A DNA stretch of 64,000 nucleotides, taken from NCBI GenBank assembly GCA_028877275.1, contig JAPPFP010000010.1:255640-319639 (forward strand), written 5' to 3'. Below the pieces are notes generated by a model, which worked only from the letters and a program-made list of their open reading frames with translations, ran no database searches and was not told where the DNA came from. The DNA is from Acidobacteriota bacterium (GTDB lineage Bacteria > Acidobacteriota > Thermoanaerobaculia > Multivoradales > Multivoraceae). Position 1 is the stretch's first letter. Every line of letters begins with the position of its first letter. The translations under genes and the position numbers were made by a program. Shown here one piece after another: positions 1-9,978 of the stretch.

Positions 1-262
1 ACATCGGCGCCTCGCTGGCGGTGCCCTTCTGGCGCGCGGTGAGGGCGACATCGAGCACCGGCGCGGCGGTTGTGGCGTCCTCGAAGAACAGCTCGAAGAA
101 GTCGCCCATCCGGTACAACAGGATCGCGTCCGGATGCTCGGCCTTGACCGTCAGGTAGTGCCGGAGCATCGGTGTGAGCGTGGCGATGTCCCGCGCCGGC
201 TCGGCCGATCGACCGGCCGGTGTCCGCGAATCCCCCGCGTTCTCTGCAGCGCTCCCGTCCAC
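1..262 (-). CDS. mutS: DNA mismatch repair protein MutS (N-terminal part, runs off the window)
   Basis: MutS recognises mismatches and small loops and recruits MutL. Only the first ~87 codons are visible. After a ~28-residue variable leader comes the mismatch-recognition domain: [17 protein letters not shown] followed by [14 protein letters not shown]. The intercalating Phe-X-Glu (F55-x-E57 in GDFFE) is present. I chose the GTG at 262: an in-frame TGA lies a few codons upstream, and a -10-like TATACT sits 11 nt before it. A GTG start and a long leader are inferred; a later start would still keep the domain. The gene is divergent from tsaB with only 27 bp between the starts. mutL lies on the same strand at 13001-14836 but is not adjacent. 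Confidence 0.85.
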   Translation of the reverse strand, partial: MDGSAAENAGDSRTPAGRSAEPARDIATLTPMLRHYLTVKAEHPDAILLYRMGDFFELFFEDATTAAPVLDVALTARQKGTASEAPM

Positions 263-273
263 GGACGGTCGTC

Positions 274-281
274 AGTATAGT
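274..281. promoter_or_regulatory. Symmetric divergent -10 element between mutS and tsaB
   Basis: The sequence AGTATAGT reads TATAGT on the plus strand (276-281) and TATACT on the minus strand (274-279). It lies 8 nt before the tsaB ATG and 11 nt before the mutS GTG, and neither gene has a Shine-Dalgarno sequence. This suggests one shared bidirectional -10 giving two near-leaderless transcripts. No good -35 is visible on either side. Confidence 0.5.
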
Positions 282-289
282 GAGCGGCG

Positions 290-1003
290 ATGCCTTCCGG
301 GCCGCTGCTCGCCTTCGACACCGGCTCGCCCGTCGTCAGCGTGGCGCTAGCTCGAGCGGACCGGGTCGACACGCTCGCCACGCCCCAGGGCCGTTCGTCG
401 CGTGAACTCGTCGCGATGATCGACGAACTGCTCGCGGCCGCGGGTCTCGAAGCCCGCGAGCTGGGAGGCATCGGGGCCGCCAGGGGTCCGGGCAGCTTCA
501 CCGGGCTGCGAGTGGGACTGGCGACCGCGATCGGTCTGCACCAGGCCACCGGAGTGCGCACGGGAGCGGTGTCCACGTTCGAGATCCTGGCCGGCCACTA
601 CGCCGAGACGGCGGCCGCGCCGGAACCGGTGGTCCTGGCGGTCGTCGACGCGCACCGGGACCGCTGGTTCACCCAGCGCATGCGGCTGGAAGCCGACGGC
701 GCGGCCCGGGCCGACGAACCGCCCGAGATCAGAAGCCGGACCGACCTGGAGCAAAGCGCTCTCCCTGTCGTCGGCCACGGAGCATCCGCTCTGGAGGTTC
801 CCGCCGGAGCGGTCGACGCGACGGAACTCGCTCCGAGCATGCTGCGCCAGATGCGGAACGGCGACTTCCCCAGGGGGCTTTCGACGCTCGTCGAGCCCCT
901 CTACCTGCGCCCGCCCGCGACGAGTGCGCCCAAGCTGGTACGCTCAACGCAGGCCACGCGGAAGGCCACCGAACGACCACGGAGGGAGGCGCGCAACGAA
1001 TGA
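290..1003 (+). CDS. tsaB: tRNA threonylcarbamoyladenosine biosynthesis protein TsaB
   Basis: 237 aa. TsaB is the ASKHA-fold partner of TsaD/TsaE in t6A37 modification of ANN-decoding tRNAs. The N-terminus LLAFDTGSPVVSVAL is the family's first nucleotide-fold strand, and GIGAARGPGSFTGLRVG is the diagnostic TsaB motif. The length is normal, with a basic, low-complexity tail. The ATG at 290 follows a TATAGT hexamer by 8 nt, so the mRNA may be leaderless. The stop overlaps the ATG of the next gene by 4 bp (ATGA). Confidence 0.93.
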   Translation: MPSGPLLAFDTGSPVVSVALARADRVDTLATPQGRSSRELVAMIDELLAAAGLEARELGGIGAARGPGSFTGLRVGLATAIGLHQATGVRTGAVSTFEILAGHYAETAAAPEPVVLAVVDAHRDRWFTQRMRLEADGAARADEPPEIRSRTDLEQSALPVVGHGASALEVPAGAVDATELAPSMLRQMRNGDFPRGLSTLVEPLYLRPPATSAPKLVRSTQATRKATERPRREARNE

Positions 1004-1227
1004 GCGATGACGCAGTCAAGGAAGAACTTCTGGCGCAGGAGGGCGAATTCAAGAAGCTCTACGAAGAGCATCAGGCCTGTGAGAGTCAACTCGAAGAACT
1101 GGTCGGTCGCCCCGTCCTCTCGCCGACGGATCAATCCGAGGCCAAGCGCATCAAGCTCCACAAGCTCGCTCTCAAGGACCGGATGGAATCCATCATCCGG
1201 TCCCACGCCCTCCAGGCAGCCAGTTAG
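1000..1227 (+). CDS. YdcH/DUF465-family small coiled-coil protein
   Basis: 75 aa, acidic and helical. The first half is a predicted coiled coil (EELLAQEGEFKKLYEEHQ). It is followed by the family's SEAKRIKLHKLALKDRM segment, which matches the DUF465/YdcH pattern of a conserved L-K-K-x-K-L-x-L-K-D helix. Biochemical function is unknown. A strong GGAGGGAGG precedes the ATG by about 10 nt, inside the end of tsaB, and the two genes overlap by 4 bp. This implies translational coupling. Confidence 0.8.
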   Translation: MSDDAVKEELLAQEGEFKKLYEEHQACESQLEELVGRPVLSPTDQSEAKRIKLHKLALKDRMESIIRSHALQAAS

Positions 1228-1254
1228 CGCCCCTCTTCCAGGCGCACCCTGCGG

Positions 1255-1953
1255 ATGAGATTCGCTCGGGAGGCCTGGCCGTTCGTGCTGCCGTTCCTGG
1301 CCGCGGCGGCCGTGTTCTGGCCCCTTGGCTGGCACATCCCCGCGGGCTCGATGGCCGTCCTCGGCGTTCTGGTGCTCCTCTTCTTCCGCGACCCCACGCG
1401 AAACTACGAGGGACCGCCCGACGTCGTCCTGTCCCCCGCCGAGGGAACGGTGATCGCCGTCGAGGTGATCACCGACAGCGCCCTCGGTGAGGAAGCCTGG
1501 CGGCGCATCTCGATCTTCCTGTCGGTCTTCAACGTTCACACCCAGAAGACGCCGGTCGAGGGCGTGGTGATCGGCAGCATCGCGACGCCAGGAAAGAAAC
1601 TCGCCGCTTACCGCAAGGAGGCAGGCGACGTGAACGAGAACCACCTCACCCTGCTGCGCCGGCCTCAGGGCGATCTCATCGCGGTGCGTCAGATCGCCGG
1701 CCTGGTCGCCCGACGTGTCGTCGCCCATATCCAGGCCGGCCAGCGGGTGATCCAGGGCGAACCTCTCGGCTTGATCAAGTTCGGTTCCCGGGTCGACGTG
1801 TTCGTGCCCCTGTCCTACGACCCCCTGGTCGAGAAAGGCCAACGGGTGGTCTCCGGAGAGACCCCGATCGCCATGCCAACGGACCCGTCCACGCCGCCGC
1901 CGGAGGACTTTCCTGTCCGGAGACTCGCGGTACGAAACGGAGACACTTCATGA
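1255..1953 (+). CDS. psd: Phosphatidylserine decarboxylase, short (archaeal/rhizobial-type) proenzyme
   Basis: 232 aa. It converts phosphatidylserine to phosphatidylethanolamine at the inner membrane. The enzyme is made as a proenzyme that cleaves itself to form a pyruvoyl group. Two hydrophobic segments span residues ~10-45. The catalytic core has SPAEGTV (~60-66), [10 protein letters not shown] (~89-98, with the conserved His), NENH (~127-130) and the cleavage site KFGSRVD with Gly177-Ser178. Length and the FGSRVD site match the short Psd-A class rather than the E. coli LGST class. It overlaps pssA by 4 bp (ATGA), pairing the two steps of PE synthesis. Confidence 0.93.
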   Translation: MRFAREAWPFVLPFLAAAAVFWPLGWHIPAGSMAVLGVLVLLFFRDPTRNYEGPPDVVLSPAEGTVIAVEVITDSALGEEAWRRISIFLSVFNVHTQKTPVEGVVIGSIATPGKKLAAYRKEAGDVNENHLTLLRRPQGDLIAVRQIAGLVARRVVAHIQAGQRVIQGEPLGLIKFGSRVDVFVPLSYDPLVEKGQRVVSGETPIAMPTDPSTPPPEDFPVRRLAVRNGDTS

Positions 1954-2720
1954 ACTGGAAACCCCGCAAGCCGAGACCGTTGCGCGCCGGGGCCTACGTG
2001 ATCCCGAGCCTGTTCACCACCGCGAACATGCTGCTCGGCTTCTACGCCCTGCTGGCAGGTCTCGAAGGGCAGTTCCAGGCCGCCGTGCTCATGCTGTTCG
2101 CCGCGGCGTGCCTCGACACGCTGGACGGCCGGATTGCCCGTCTGACCGGTACCGCGAGCCCATTCGGCCGGGAGTACGACTCCCTGGCCGACCTGGTGTC
2201 CTTCGGCCTCGCCCCGGCGTTGCTCTGCTACCTCTGGGGTCTCCACGAACTGGGCCGCGTGGGCTTCGCGGCGCCGGCCGTCTACCTGCTCTGCAACGCC
2301 GCCCGCCTGGCCCGCTTCAACGTCAGCCGCCGCACGGCCGACCCGGCCTACTTCATCGGGCTGCCCGCGCCCGCGGCCGCGGGGGCGATCGGCTCGATTC
2401 TCTTCTTCGTCGACACTCGAGGCGACTCCTTCCTTCTCCAGATCGTCGTTCTGTCCGCGCTGGTCGTGGTCGGCCTGCTCGCCGTGTCGACCTTTCGCTA
2501 CGTCAGTTTCAAGGAGATCGACTTCCGGCGCCGGCGAAGTTTCCGGGTGGTGCTGGTCATCGCTTCGATCGCCGTGCTGGCGCTGATCCACATCGGTCTC
2601 TTCTTCCTGGTCGGCGCGGCCAGCTACGCGCTCTCCGGGCCGACGGCGTGGGTCGTCGGCCGCCTCAGGAGACGCCGCCGGGCAATCCGTCTTCGCGCTG
2701 CTACGCTCCGCGGCCGATGA
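1950..2720 (+). CDS. pssA: CDP-diacylglycerol--serine O-phosphatidyltransferase
   Basis: 256 aa polytopic membrane enzyme that makes phosphatidylserine from CDP-diacylglycerol and serine. The CDP-alcohol phosphotransferase signature is intact: D59-G-R-I-A-R, then G73-R-E-Y-D77-S-L-A-D81, with the metal-binding aspartates present. About seven to eight hydrophobic segments follow the usual fold, and the tail is very basic ([11 protein letters not shown]). The product is the substrate of the upstream psd. The stop overlaps the trxB ATG (ATGA). Confidence 0.94.
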   Translation: MNWKPRKPRPLRAGAYVIPSLFTTANMLLGFYALLAGLEGQFQAAVLMLFAAACLDTLDGRIARLTGTASPFGREYDSLADLVSFGLAPALLCYLWGLHELGRVGFAAPAVYLLCNAARLARFNVSRRTADPAYFIGLPAPAAAGAIGSILFFVDTRGDSFLLQIVVLSALVVVGLLAVSTFRYVSFKEIDFRRRRSFRVVLVIASIAVLALIHIGLFFLVGAASYALSGPTAWVVGRLRRRRRAIRLRAATLRGR

Positions 2721-3667
2721 CGACCGTTGCGTCCGCTTCGCCAGGCCACCGTCTGACCATCCTCGGGTCGGGGCCCGCGGGACTCACCGCGGCCCTGTAC
2801 GCCGCACGCGCGGATCTCGCGCCGCTGGTTCTCGAGGGTGGCCAGCCGGGCGGGCAGCTGACGATCACGACGGACGTCGAGAACTACCCGGGCTTCCCGA
2901 CGGGGATCATGGGGCCCGAGCTGATCGACCAGATGCGGGCCCAGGCCCAGCGTTTCGGGGCCGATACTCGTTTCGAGACCGGGCTTGACGTGGACCTGAG
3001 CCAGCGGCCGTTCCGGCTCGAGACCGACGGCGGCGAGTACCGGACCGACGCACTGATCATCGCCACCGGCGCCTCGGCCCGCCAACTGGGACTTCCCTCG
3101 GAAGCCGAGCTGATGGGGTACGGCGTCTCGGCCTGCGCCACCTGCGACGGCTTCTTCTTCCGGGACAAGGAACTCGTCGTGGTCGGCGGCGGCGATACGG
3201 CGATGGAGGAAGCCACGTTCCTGACGAAGTTCGCGAGCAAGGTGACGATCGTCCACCGCCGCGGCGAACTCCGGGCCTCGGTCATCATGCGCGAACGCGC
3301 GGCCGCCAACGAGAAGATCGCCTGGCGGTTCCACGCCACCGTCGAGGAGATCTACGGCACTCAGGCGGAGGGCGTTCACGGCGTGCGCCTGCGCGATCCC
3401 CGGTCCGGCAAGGAATCGGACTTCCCGTGCCAGGGCGTCTTCATGGCGATCGGCCACAACCCGAACACCGAGCTGTTCCGCGGCAAGCTGTCGATGGACG
3501 ACGTCGGCTACGTCAAGGTCCGACATCCGGGCACGGCCACGGACATCGAGGGCGTCTTCGCCTGCGGCGACGTGATGGACCCCATCTACCGGCAGGCGGT
3601 CACCGCGGCCGGCACGGGTTGCCAGGCGGCCATCGACGCCGAGCGCTGGCTGAGCGAAGTACACTGA
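2717..3667 (+). CDS. trxB: Thioredoxin reductase (NADPH, FAD)
   Basis: 316 aa. It reduces thioredoxin using NADPH. Domains in order: FAD Rossmann motif [14 protein letters not shown] (~17-30), the [16 protein letters not shown] segment, redox-active Cys140-Ala-Thr-Cys143 followed by DG, NADPH motif [12 protein letters not shown], and C-terminal FACGDVMD. Length and motifs are standard. The start is the ATG overlapping the pssA stop by 4 bp. A TACGCT hexamer ends 9 nt before the ATG, so an extra leaderless transcript is possible. Confidence 0.95.
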   Translation: MTTVASASPGHRLTILGSGPAGLTAALYAARADLAPLVLEGGQPGGQLTITTDVENYPGFPTGIMGPELIDQMRAQAQRFGADTRFETGLDVDLSQRPFRLETDGGEYRTDALIIATGASARQLGLPSEAELMGYGVSACATCDGFFFRDKELVVVGGGDTAMEEATFLTKFASKVTIVHRRGELRASVIMRERAAANEKIAWRFHATVEEIYGTQAEGVHGVRLRDPRSGKESDFPCQGVFMAIGHNPNTELFRGKLSMDDVGYVKVRHPGTATDIEGVFACGDVMDPIYRQAVTAAGTGCQAAIDAERWLSEVH

Positions 3668-3701
3668 CCGCCGCCAGATCAGACAAAGGACGGGAGCAAG
3701 C

Positions 3702-4823
<1,122 letters not shown>

Positions 4824-4830
4824 GCGCCGG

Positions 4831-6150
4831 CTACAGCAGCGCCGTCACCAGTTCGGGATACAGGCAGATCAGCGCCAGCCCGATGAGCTGAATGACGATG
4901 AACGGGATGACCCCGCGGTACATCTCGACCGTCGTGATCCGCCGGGGCGCCACTCCTCGCAGGTAGAAGATCGCGAAGCCGAAGGGCGGCGTCAGGAACG
5001 ACGTCTGCAGGTTCATGCCGATCATCACGCCGAACCACACCATGTCGACGTCGAGAATGCGCGCCGCCGGAGCGATCAGCGGGATGACGATGAAGGCAAT
5101 CTCGAAGAAGTCGATGAAGAAGCCCAGGATGAAGATCGCGAGATTCGCGACGATCAGCAGGCCGATCTTCCCGCCCGGCAGACCGGTCAGCAGCTCTTCT
5201 ATCCAGATATCGCCGTAGAGGCCCCGGAAGACGAGCGCGAAGGCGGTCGAACCGATCAGCAGGAAGATGACCATCGTGGTCAGCTTCGCCGTCGCGTCCA
5301 TCGTCTCCTTCACGGCCTTCATCGTCAGCCGCCCGCGCGAGAGGGCCAGCGCGATGGCGCCGACCGCGCCCAGGGCACCCGCCTCGGTCGGTGTCGCGAT
5401 ACCGGCGAAGATGCTGCCCAGCACGACCAGGATCAGGACCATGGGCGGCAGCATGACGACGGCCACCTGGCGGGCCAGCGCCGCGCCATCGAGGGTTCGC
5501 TCCTCCGCGGGCAGTGCCGGCGCCGCGGCAGGCTTCGCGATCGCGACGCCGGTGACGTACACCGCGTAGAAGCCCGCCAGCATCAGGCCCGGAATCAGCG
5601 AGCCGATGAACAGGTCGCCAACGGAGATGCCGAGCTGGTCGGCAAGCACCACCAGCACGACACTGGGCGGGATGATCTGGCCCAAGGTTCCGGCGGCGCT
5701 GATCACGCCGGTGGCGAGCATCGGGGAGTAGTCGTAGCGCAGCATCACCGGCAGCGAGATCAGGCCCATCGCCACCACAGAGGCGCCGACCACGCCGGTG
5801 GCGGCGGCGAGCATCGCGCCGACCACGACGACCGCCAGGGCCAGACCGCCGCGCAGCCGGCCGAACAGCATGCCGATCGTGCGCAGCAGATCCTCCGCGA
5901 GCTGCGACTTCTCCAGCATCGTGCCCATGAAGATGAAGAACGGCACCGCCAGCAGGACGCCGTTCGACATGACGCCGAAGACCCGCTCGGGAAAGGCGTA
6001 GAGCAGGTTCCAGGAGAAGAGCCCGAGCTCGATGCCGATGACGGCGAAGATCAGCGCGGTCCCACCGAGCGAGAAGGCGACCGGATAGCCCGCGAAGATG
6101 AACAGGAACACGACCACGAACATCAGCGGTCCCAGGAAGTCGCCGCTCAC
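4831..6150 (-). CDS. dctM: TRAP transporter large permease subunit
   Basis: 439 aa, about 12 transmembrane segments. This is the ion-coupled transport subunit of a TRAP system. Family landmarks are visible: FAGYPVAFSLGG near the N-terminus, VPFFIFMGTMLEKS, the re-entrant loop region GTLGQIIPPSVVLVVLAD (~167-184) and ATPTEAGALGAVGA (~270-283). It overlaps the upstream dctQ by 4 bp (ATGA). It probably works with the DctP-type protein encoded convergently at 3702-4823, but the unusual orientation leaves that pairing inferred. Confidence 0.93.
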   Translation of the reverse strand: MSGDFLGPLMFVVVFLFIFAGYPVAFSLGGTALIFAVIGIELGLFSWNLLYAFPERVFGVMSNGVLLAVPFFIFMGTMLEKSQLAEDLLRTIGMLFGRLRGGLALAVVVVGAMLAAATGVVGASVVAMGLISLPVMLRYDYSPMLATGVISAAGTLGQIIPPSVVLVVLADQLGISVGDLFIGSLIPGLMLAGFYAVYVTGVAIAKPAAAPALPAEERTLDGAALARQVAVVMLPPMVLILVVLGSIFAGIATPTEAGALGAVGAIALALSRGRLTMKAVKETMDATAKLTTMVIFLLIGSTAFALVFRGLYGDIWIEELLTGLPGGKIGLLIVANLAIFILGFFIDFFEIAFIVIPLIAPAARILDVDMVWFGVMIGMNLQTSFLTPPFGFAIFYLRGVAPRRITTVEMYRGVIPFIVIQLIGLALICLYPELVTALL

Positions 6151-6731
6151 AGCAGCCCCTCCTGCTGCAGATCCTCCTCCTCGGCCCCGGCCTTGAGCGC
6201 GCGCAGGCGCAGCCAGTTCCGCGCCGCCTCCGCCAGCCCCTGCAGGGCGAGGAGCGTGAACGCCACCAGCAGCACGCTCTTGATCGGATACCGCGGCAGA
6301 CCGCCCGGATCGGAAGACACTTCAAGGACCGCCCAGGAGTTCCGCACCGCGGGCCAGGACATGACGAGGCCGAAGACCGCGAACGGAATCAGGAACAGCA
6401 GCGAACCCCAGAGGTCGATCCGCCGCCGCCAGCGCTCCGGCAGGCGGCTGAAGACCACGTCGACGCGCACGTGGGCGCCCGTCAGCAGCGCGTACGCCGC
6501 GCCGAGCAGGAAGACCAGGCTGAACATGTACCACTGGAGTTCGAGGTAGGCGTTCGAACTCAGGTTCCAGCCGGTGAACCGGCCGAGGTAGCGCACCACC
6601 GCGTTGTACGCTCCGACCGCGACCATGGCCAGGGTCAGCCAGGAGACCGCAACGCCGAGGCGCGTATTGAGACGATCGGTCCAGGCAACGAAACGTCCCA
6701 GGAACCCGCCCGGAGTTGGTGCTGACGCCAT
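6147..6731 (-). CDS. dctQ: TRAP transporter small permease subunit
   Basis: 194 aa with four hydrophobic segments. It carries the DctQ pattern: N-terminal TDRLNTRLGVAVSWLTLAMV, a WNLSSNAYLELQWYMF segment, then GAHVRVDVVFSRLP. It helps seat the large subunit and docks the binding protein. I chose the ATG at 6731 because the protein then begins right before the first membrane helix. A TAGCCT hexamer (minus strand of 6742-6747) lies 10 nt upstream of it and there is no Shine-Dalgarno, which suggests a leaderless start. It is divergent from the MATE gene. Confidence 0.88.
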   Translation of the reverse strand: MASAPTPGGFLGRFVAWTDRLNTRLGVAVSWLTLAMVAVGAYNAVVRYLGRFTGWNLSSNAYLELQWYMFSLVFLLGAAYALLTGAHVRVDVVFSRLPERWRRRIDLWGSLLFLIPFAVFGLVMSWPAVRNSWAVLEVSSDPGGLPRYPIKSVLLVAFTLLALQGLAEAARNWLRLRALKAGAEEEDLQQEGLL

Positions 6732-6764
6732 GAGCGCGGGCAGGCTACCACCCGCGCACCGGCC

Positions 6765-8087
6765 GTGATGGGCGCTCCTGGGCCGGGCCTCCCCCGCCGT
6801 TTCGCACGCCTGACGGCGCTCAACACGGCGTCCAACCTCACCGTGCCGCTCGCCGGCCTGGCCGACACCGTGATGCTCGGCCGGCTCGACGACGTCCGCT
6901 TCCTGGCCGGCGTCGTTCTCGCGGCCCTCATCTTCGACTACCTCTACTTCGGCTGCGCCTTCCTCCGCATGAGCACCACCGGCCTCACGGCTCAGGCCTG
7001 GGGACGCGAAGACGCCGGCGAAGTGTCGGCGCACCTCTACCGCGCCCTGCTGCTGGCGGCTGCGCTCGGCCTCGCGGCGATCGCGCTCCGGGACCCGCTT
7101 GGCGACGCCGGCTTCGGACTCCTGTCCGGCACGGCCGGCGTCGAGGAGGCCGGCCGTCAGTACTACGACGCGCGCATCTGGGGCGCGCCGGCGGCCTTCG
7201 CCAACCTGGCGCTGGTGGGCTGGTTCCTGGGCCGCGGCGAAGCAGCGAGGGCGCTGCTTCTGGTCGTCCTGGCCAACCTCGGCAACATCGCGCTCAATTG
7301 GTGGTTCATCGTCCACCTCGGCTGGGCCGCGTTCGGCGCCGGGGTCGCCACCGCCGGGGCTCAGTGGCTGAGCGCCGCCGCCGGTCTGATCCTGGCGCTT
7401 GCGGCTGCCGGGCCACTTCCAGCCTGGCCCACCCTCTTCGACCGCGCCGCGCTGCGCCAGATCCTCGCGCTGAGCGGACACCTGGTGATCCGCACCCTGC
7501 TCCTGGTCACCGCATTCGCCGTGTTCACCAACGCGAGCGCGCTCTTCGGCGCCGCCCGCCTGGCCGCCAACGGCGTCATCCTTCGCGTGTTGAGCCTCGC
7601 CTCCTACTTCGTCGACGGGGCGGCCTTCGCCGGCGAAACGCTTGCCGGCATGGCCTTCGGCGCCGGCGACCGCCGCGAGTTGCGGCGCGTCCTGCTCCTG
7701 ACGCTGGCGGCGGCCGTCGCCTGCGCGGTCGTGTTTCTCGTCCCGGCGCTGGCGTTTCCCAATGCCGTTTACGGCCTGCTCGTCGATCACGAAGACGTCG
7801 CCGCGCTGGCGGCGGACAGCAACGCCTGGCTGCTGCCGGTGCTCCTCTTCGCCGCCCTCGCCTACGCCTTCGACGGCTTCTTCCTCGGCCTGACGCGGGG
7901 CAGGCTGCTCAGCCGCGCGATGGCGGTCAGCCTCGGGATCGGCTTCGCTCCCCTCGCCTGGGCGGCGGTCCACTTCCGGGATCCGGACCTTCTCTGGCTC
8001 AGCATGGCCGGCCTGATGGCGGCGAGGGCGGGAACCCTCGGCTACGCGGCCCGCCGGTACCTCGTGCCGGATCCCGGCGGCGCCTGA
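6765..8087 (+). CDS. MATE-family multidrug/toxin efflux transporter (DinF-like)
   Basis: 440 aa, about 12 hydrophobic segments in two pseudo-repeats. NTASNLTVPLAGLADTVMLGRL at the N-terminus is the typical MATE opening with the conserved Asp. AALIFDYLYFGCAFLRMSTTGLTAQA and the ANGVILRVLSLASYFVDGAAFAGE segment fit the DinF/NorM-like fold. These transporters export cationic drugs or metabolites using H+ or Na+ gradients; the substrate here is unknown. The start is GTG 6765 or the adjacent ATG 6768. It lies 33 bp from divergent dctQ. Confidence 0.88.
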   Translation: MMGAPGPGLPRRFARLTALNTASNLTVPLAGLADTVMLGRLDDVRFLAGVVLAALIFDYLYFGCAFLRMSTTGLTAQAWGREDAGEVSAHLYRALLLAAALGLAAIALRDPLGDAGFGLLSGTAGVEEAGRQYYDARIWGAPAAFANLALVGWFLGRGEAARALLLVVLANLGNIALNWWFIVHLGWAAFGAGVATAGAQWLSAAAGLILALAAAGPLPAWPTLFDRAALRQILALSGHLVIRTLLLVTAFAVFTNASALFGAARLAANGVILRVLSLASYFVDGAAFAGETLAGMAFGAGDRRELRRVLLLTLAAAVACAVVFLVPALAFPNAVYGLLVDHEDVAALAADSNAWLLPVLLFAALAYAFDGFFLGLTRGRLLSRAMAVSLGIGFAPLAWAAVHFRDPDLLWLSMAGLMAARAGTLGYAARRYLVPDPGGA

Positions 8088-8113
8088 AACCTCGCCCGCC
8101 ATCGGGGCAGGGC

Positions 8114-8119
8114 TACACT
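8114..8119 (+). promoter_or_regulatory. Candidate -10 (TACACT) upstream of the SDR gene
   Basis: GCTACACTCCGGGCCG at 8112-8127 closely resembles the -10 contexts seen before trxB, the CoA-transferase gene and the DUF2085 gene. Here the start codon lies ~48 nt downstream and has a GGGGAGG Shine-Dalgarno (8151-8157), so this transcript would have a leader. Confidence 0.35.
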
Positions 8120-8167
8120 CCGGGCCGCCAGCACCACGTCCAACAGCCTTGGGGAGGTCGAACGCAG

Positions 8168-8953
8168 ATGGGAAAGCTCGAAGGAAAGACCGTCCTGGTA
8201 ACCGGCGGCGGTACCGGCATCGGCCGGGCGACCGCGCTGCTCTTCGCCCGCGAGGGCGCGTCGATCATCGTTTCGGGACGACGGCTCGAGCCGCTCGAGG
8301 CGGTCGTGTCCGAGATCGAGGCCGCCGGCGGCAACGCCTGGGCCCACTCGGCCGACATGGAGGACGCTGAGGCAGTGCGGGGCCTCGCCGCCGCCGTTCT
8401 GCGGCGTCACGCCACGGTCGACGTCATGGTCCACAACGCCGGGCACAGCTCAAAGGTGCGGAGCACGCGCTACATCTCGCAGGAGGAATGGGACAGCGTG
8501 ATGGCGGTCAACGCGACCGGTCCGGCGATGCTGACGAAGGCGCTGCTGCCGGCGATGCTCGCGCACGGCGGCGCCACGGTGATCATGGTGTCGTCGATGG
8601 CGGCGATCCGGCCGGGGGTCATGGCCGGCACCGCCTACGGCGCCGCCAAGGCGGCTTCCCGCAACTACATCATGGGGCTTGGTGCCGAGCTCCGCCAGCT
8701 CGGCATCCGCGCCACCAGCGTCCTCCCCGGCGAGGTCGACACGCCGATCCTCGACAACCGGCCCCGGCCGCCGTCGGACGAAGAACGGGCCGGGATGATG
8801 ATGGCCGAGGACATCGCCGAGGCGATCCTCGCCGCGGCGGCGCTGCCTGAACGGACCGTGATCGAGGAGATGACCCTGATGCCGACGAAACTCCGCGACT
8901 ACTCCGCCGACATCGACGCGGCGCGGACCCTTGGCGCTCCCGAGGAGGACTAG
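8168..8953 (+). CDS. SDR-family NAD(P)-dependent oxidoreductase
   Basis: 261 aa classical short-chain dehydrogenase/reductase. The cofactor motif TGGGTGIG lies at ~13-20, the NAG strand motif at ~90-92, the catalytic Ser in MVSSMAA and the catalytic Tyr-x-x-x-Lys in TAYGAAKAAS. Arg at the end of strand 2 (SGRRLE) favours NADP(H). The substrate is unknown. The start has a GGGGAGG Shine-Dalgarno 10 nt upstream. The next gene begins 6 bp after the stop, so the SDR and the PPOX flavoprotein are probably co-transcribed. Confidence 0.9.
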   Translation: MGKLEGKTVLVTGGGTGIGRATALLFAREGASIIVSGRRLEPLEAVVSEIEAAGGNAWAHSADMEDAEAVRGLAAAVLRRHATVDVMVHNAGHSSKVRSTRYISQEEWDSVMAVNATGPAMLTKALLPAMLAHGGATVIMVSSMAAIRPGVMAGTAYGAAKAASRNYIMGLGAELRQLGIRATSVLPGEVDTPILDNRPRPPSDEERAGMMMAEDIAEAILAAAALPERTVIEEMTLMPTKLRDYSADIDAARTLGAPEED

Positions 8954-8959
8954 CGAAAC

Positions 8960-9463
8960 ATGCCGACGATGACCGACAGCGAACGCGACGCCTTCCTCGT
9001 CGAGCCCGGCATCCTGATGCGGATCGGCACCGTCTGCGACGACGGCAGACCCCTCGTGACCCCGATCTGGTTCATCTTCGAGGAGGGAGCGATCTGGTTC
9101 ACCCCGCGCGAGAACTCCGCCTGGTTCGCCAACCTGCGCCGCGATCCGCGGACCTGCCTGGCGATCGACGAGCAGGACCTCCCCTACCGCAAGGTCCTGG
9201 TCGAGGGCGACGCCGAACTCGTCCACGACATCGGCGTCGACGACGCCTGGCGCGACCGCTACCGCCGCATCGCCTGCCGCTACGTCCCGGAGGACGCCGC
9301 CGAGGACTACATCCAGGCCACGGTCGACCAGCCGCGGGGCCTCTATCGGCTCCCTCTGGCACAAGCGTCCGTCCGCACCTGGCGCATGCCGGTGGACGAC
9401 GAGGACCAGGCCGGCATCTGGCACCAGCGCTACTACCGGCCGGGGACCTTCCTCAGCCGCTGA
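8960..9463 (+). CDS. PPOX-class (pyridoxamine 5'-phosphate oxidase-like) flavin/deazaflavin protein
   Basis: 167 aa split-barrel protein. PGILMRIGTVCDDGRPLVTPIWFIFEE, followed by WFANLRRDPRTCLAID, matches the family's cofactor-binding strands. Members use FMN or coenzyme F420. Because the window encodes F420 synthesis, an F420-dependent reductase is plausible, but sequence alone does not decide this. It lies 6 bp after the SDR gene in the same direction. Confidence 0.8.
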   Translation: MPTMTDSERDAFLVEPGILMRIGTVCDDGRPLVTPIWFIFEEGAIWFTPRENSAWFANLRRDPRTCLAIDEQDLPYRKVLVEGDAELVHDIGVDDAWRDRYRRIACRYVPEDAAEDYIQATVDQPRGLYRLPLAQASVRTWRMPVDDEDQAGIWHQRYYRPGTFLSR

Positions 9464-9479
9464 CGAGGGCCGGTGACGC

Positions 9480-9938
9480 CTACTCGGCGGGCGCCTTCCT
9501 GTGCACGATGGCCGCCCCGATCACGCCGCCGACCGTCGAGAATGCGACGTTGATGATCAGGGAGAAGGCGACGATCGCGATGACGCCCAGGCCGGCGATC
9601 GCGCTGAAGAGGCTGAACGCCTCGAAGTCCTCGATGGATTCCGAGGTGAGGGCCCCGATCCCCATCACGCCCGTGATGCCTCCCAGGATCAGGAGGCCGA
9701 TGAGAATGCTCAGGGCGGAGCCGAAGACGCCGGCAAGCGCACCGATCTTGGCACCTTCACCGTACGGCGCCGCCTGAGCAGGCGGGTCGTCCTTGAGCGC
9801 GAGGTAGACGGCGAGGATGCCGCCGCCCACAACCAGGGCGCAGCAGGCCAGGTTGAGCAACTGCAAGCCAGGTATCTGTGACGCGACCGCTCCGGCGCCG
9901 CCGCCGAGCGCCGCGTATCCGACTTTCTTCCCTGTCAT
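9480..9938 (-). CDS. Small integral membrane protein of unknown function (paralogue B)
   Basis: 152 aa with four hydrophobic segments. The N-terminal third carries GGGAGAVASQIPGLQLLNLA, a Cys-Cys pair within a membrane segment, then GGGILAVYLALKDDP and the cytosolic-looking PYGEGAKIGALAG. It ends in GGVIGAAIVHRKAPAE. It is clearly paralogous to the protein at 9979-10452: the same blocks are in the same order, and the middle has diverged. I do not recognise a functional family. It is the last gene of a minus-strand trio behind a DUF2085 gene. Confidence 0.75.
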   Translation of the reverse strand: MTGKKVGYAALGGGAGAVASQIPGLQLLNLACCALVVGGGILAVYLALKDDPPAQAAPYGEGAKIGALAGVFGSALSILIGLLILGGITGVMGIGALTSESIEDFEAFSLFSAIAGLGVIAIVAFSLIINVAFSTVGGVIGAAIVHRKAPAE

Positions 9939-9978
9939 CGAACCTCCCCTGGTGGTGTGTACATCGCCAGATCCGGCC

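Noticed and set aside
6732..8102. Extension of dctQ by ~457 residues upstream
   Set aside because: The added part runs antisense through the MATE gene and lacks any family match. dctQ is complete from the ATG at 6731.
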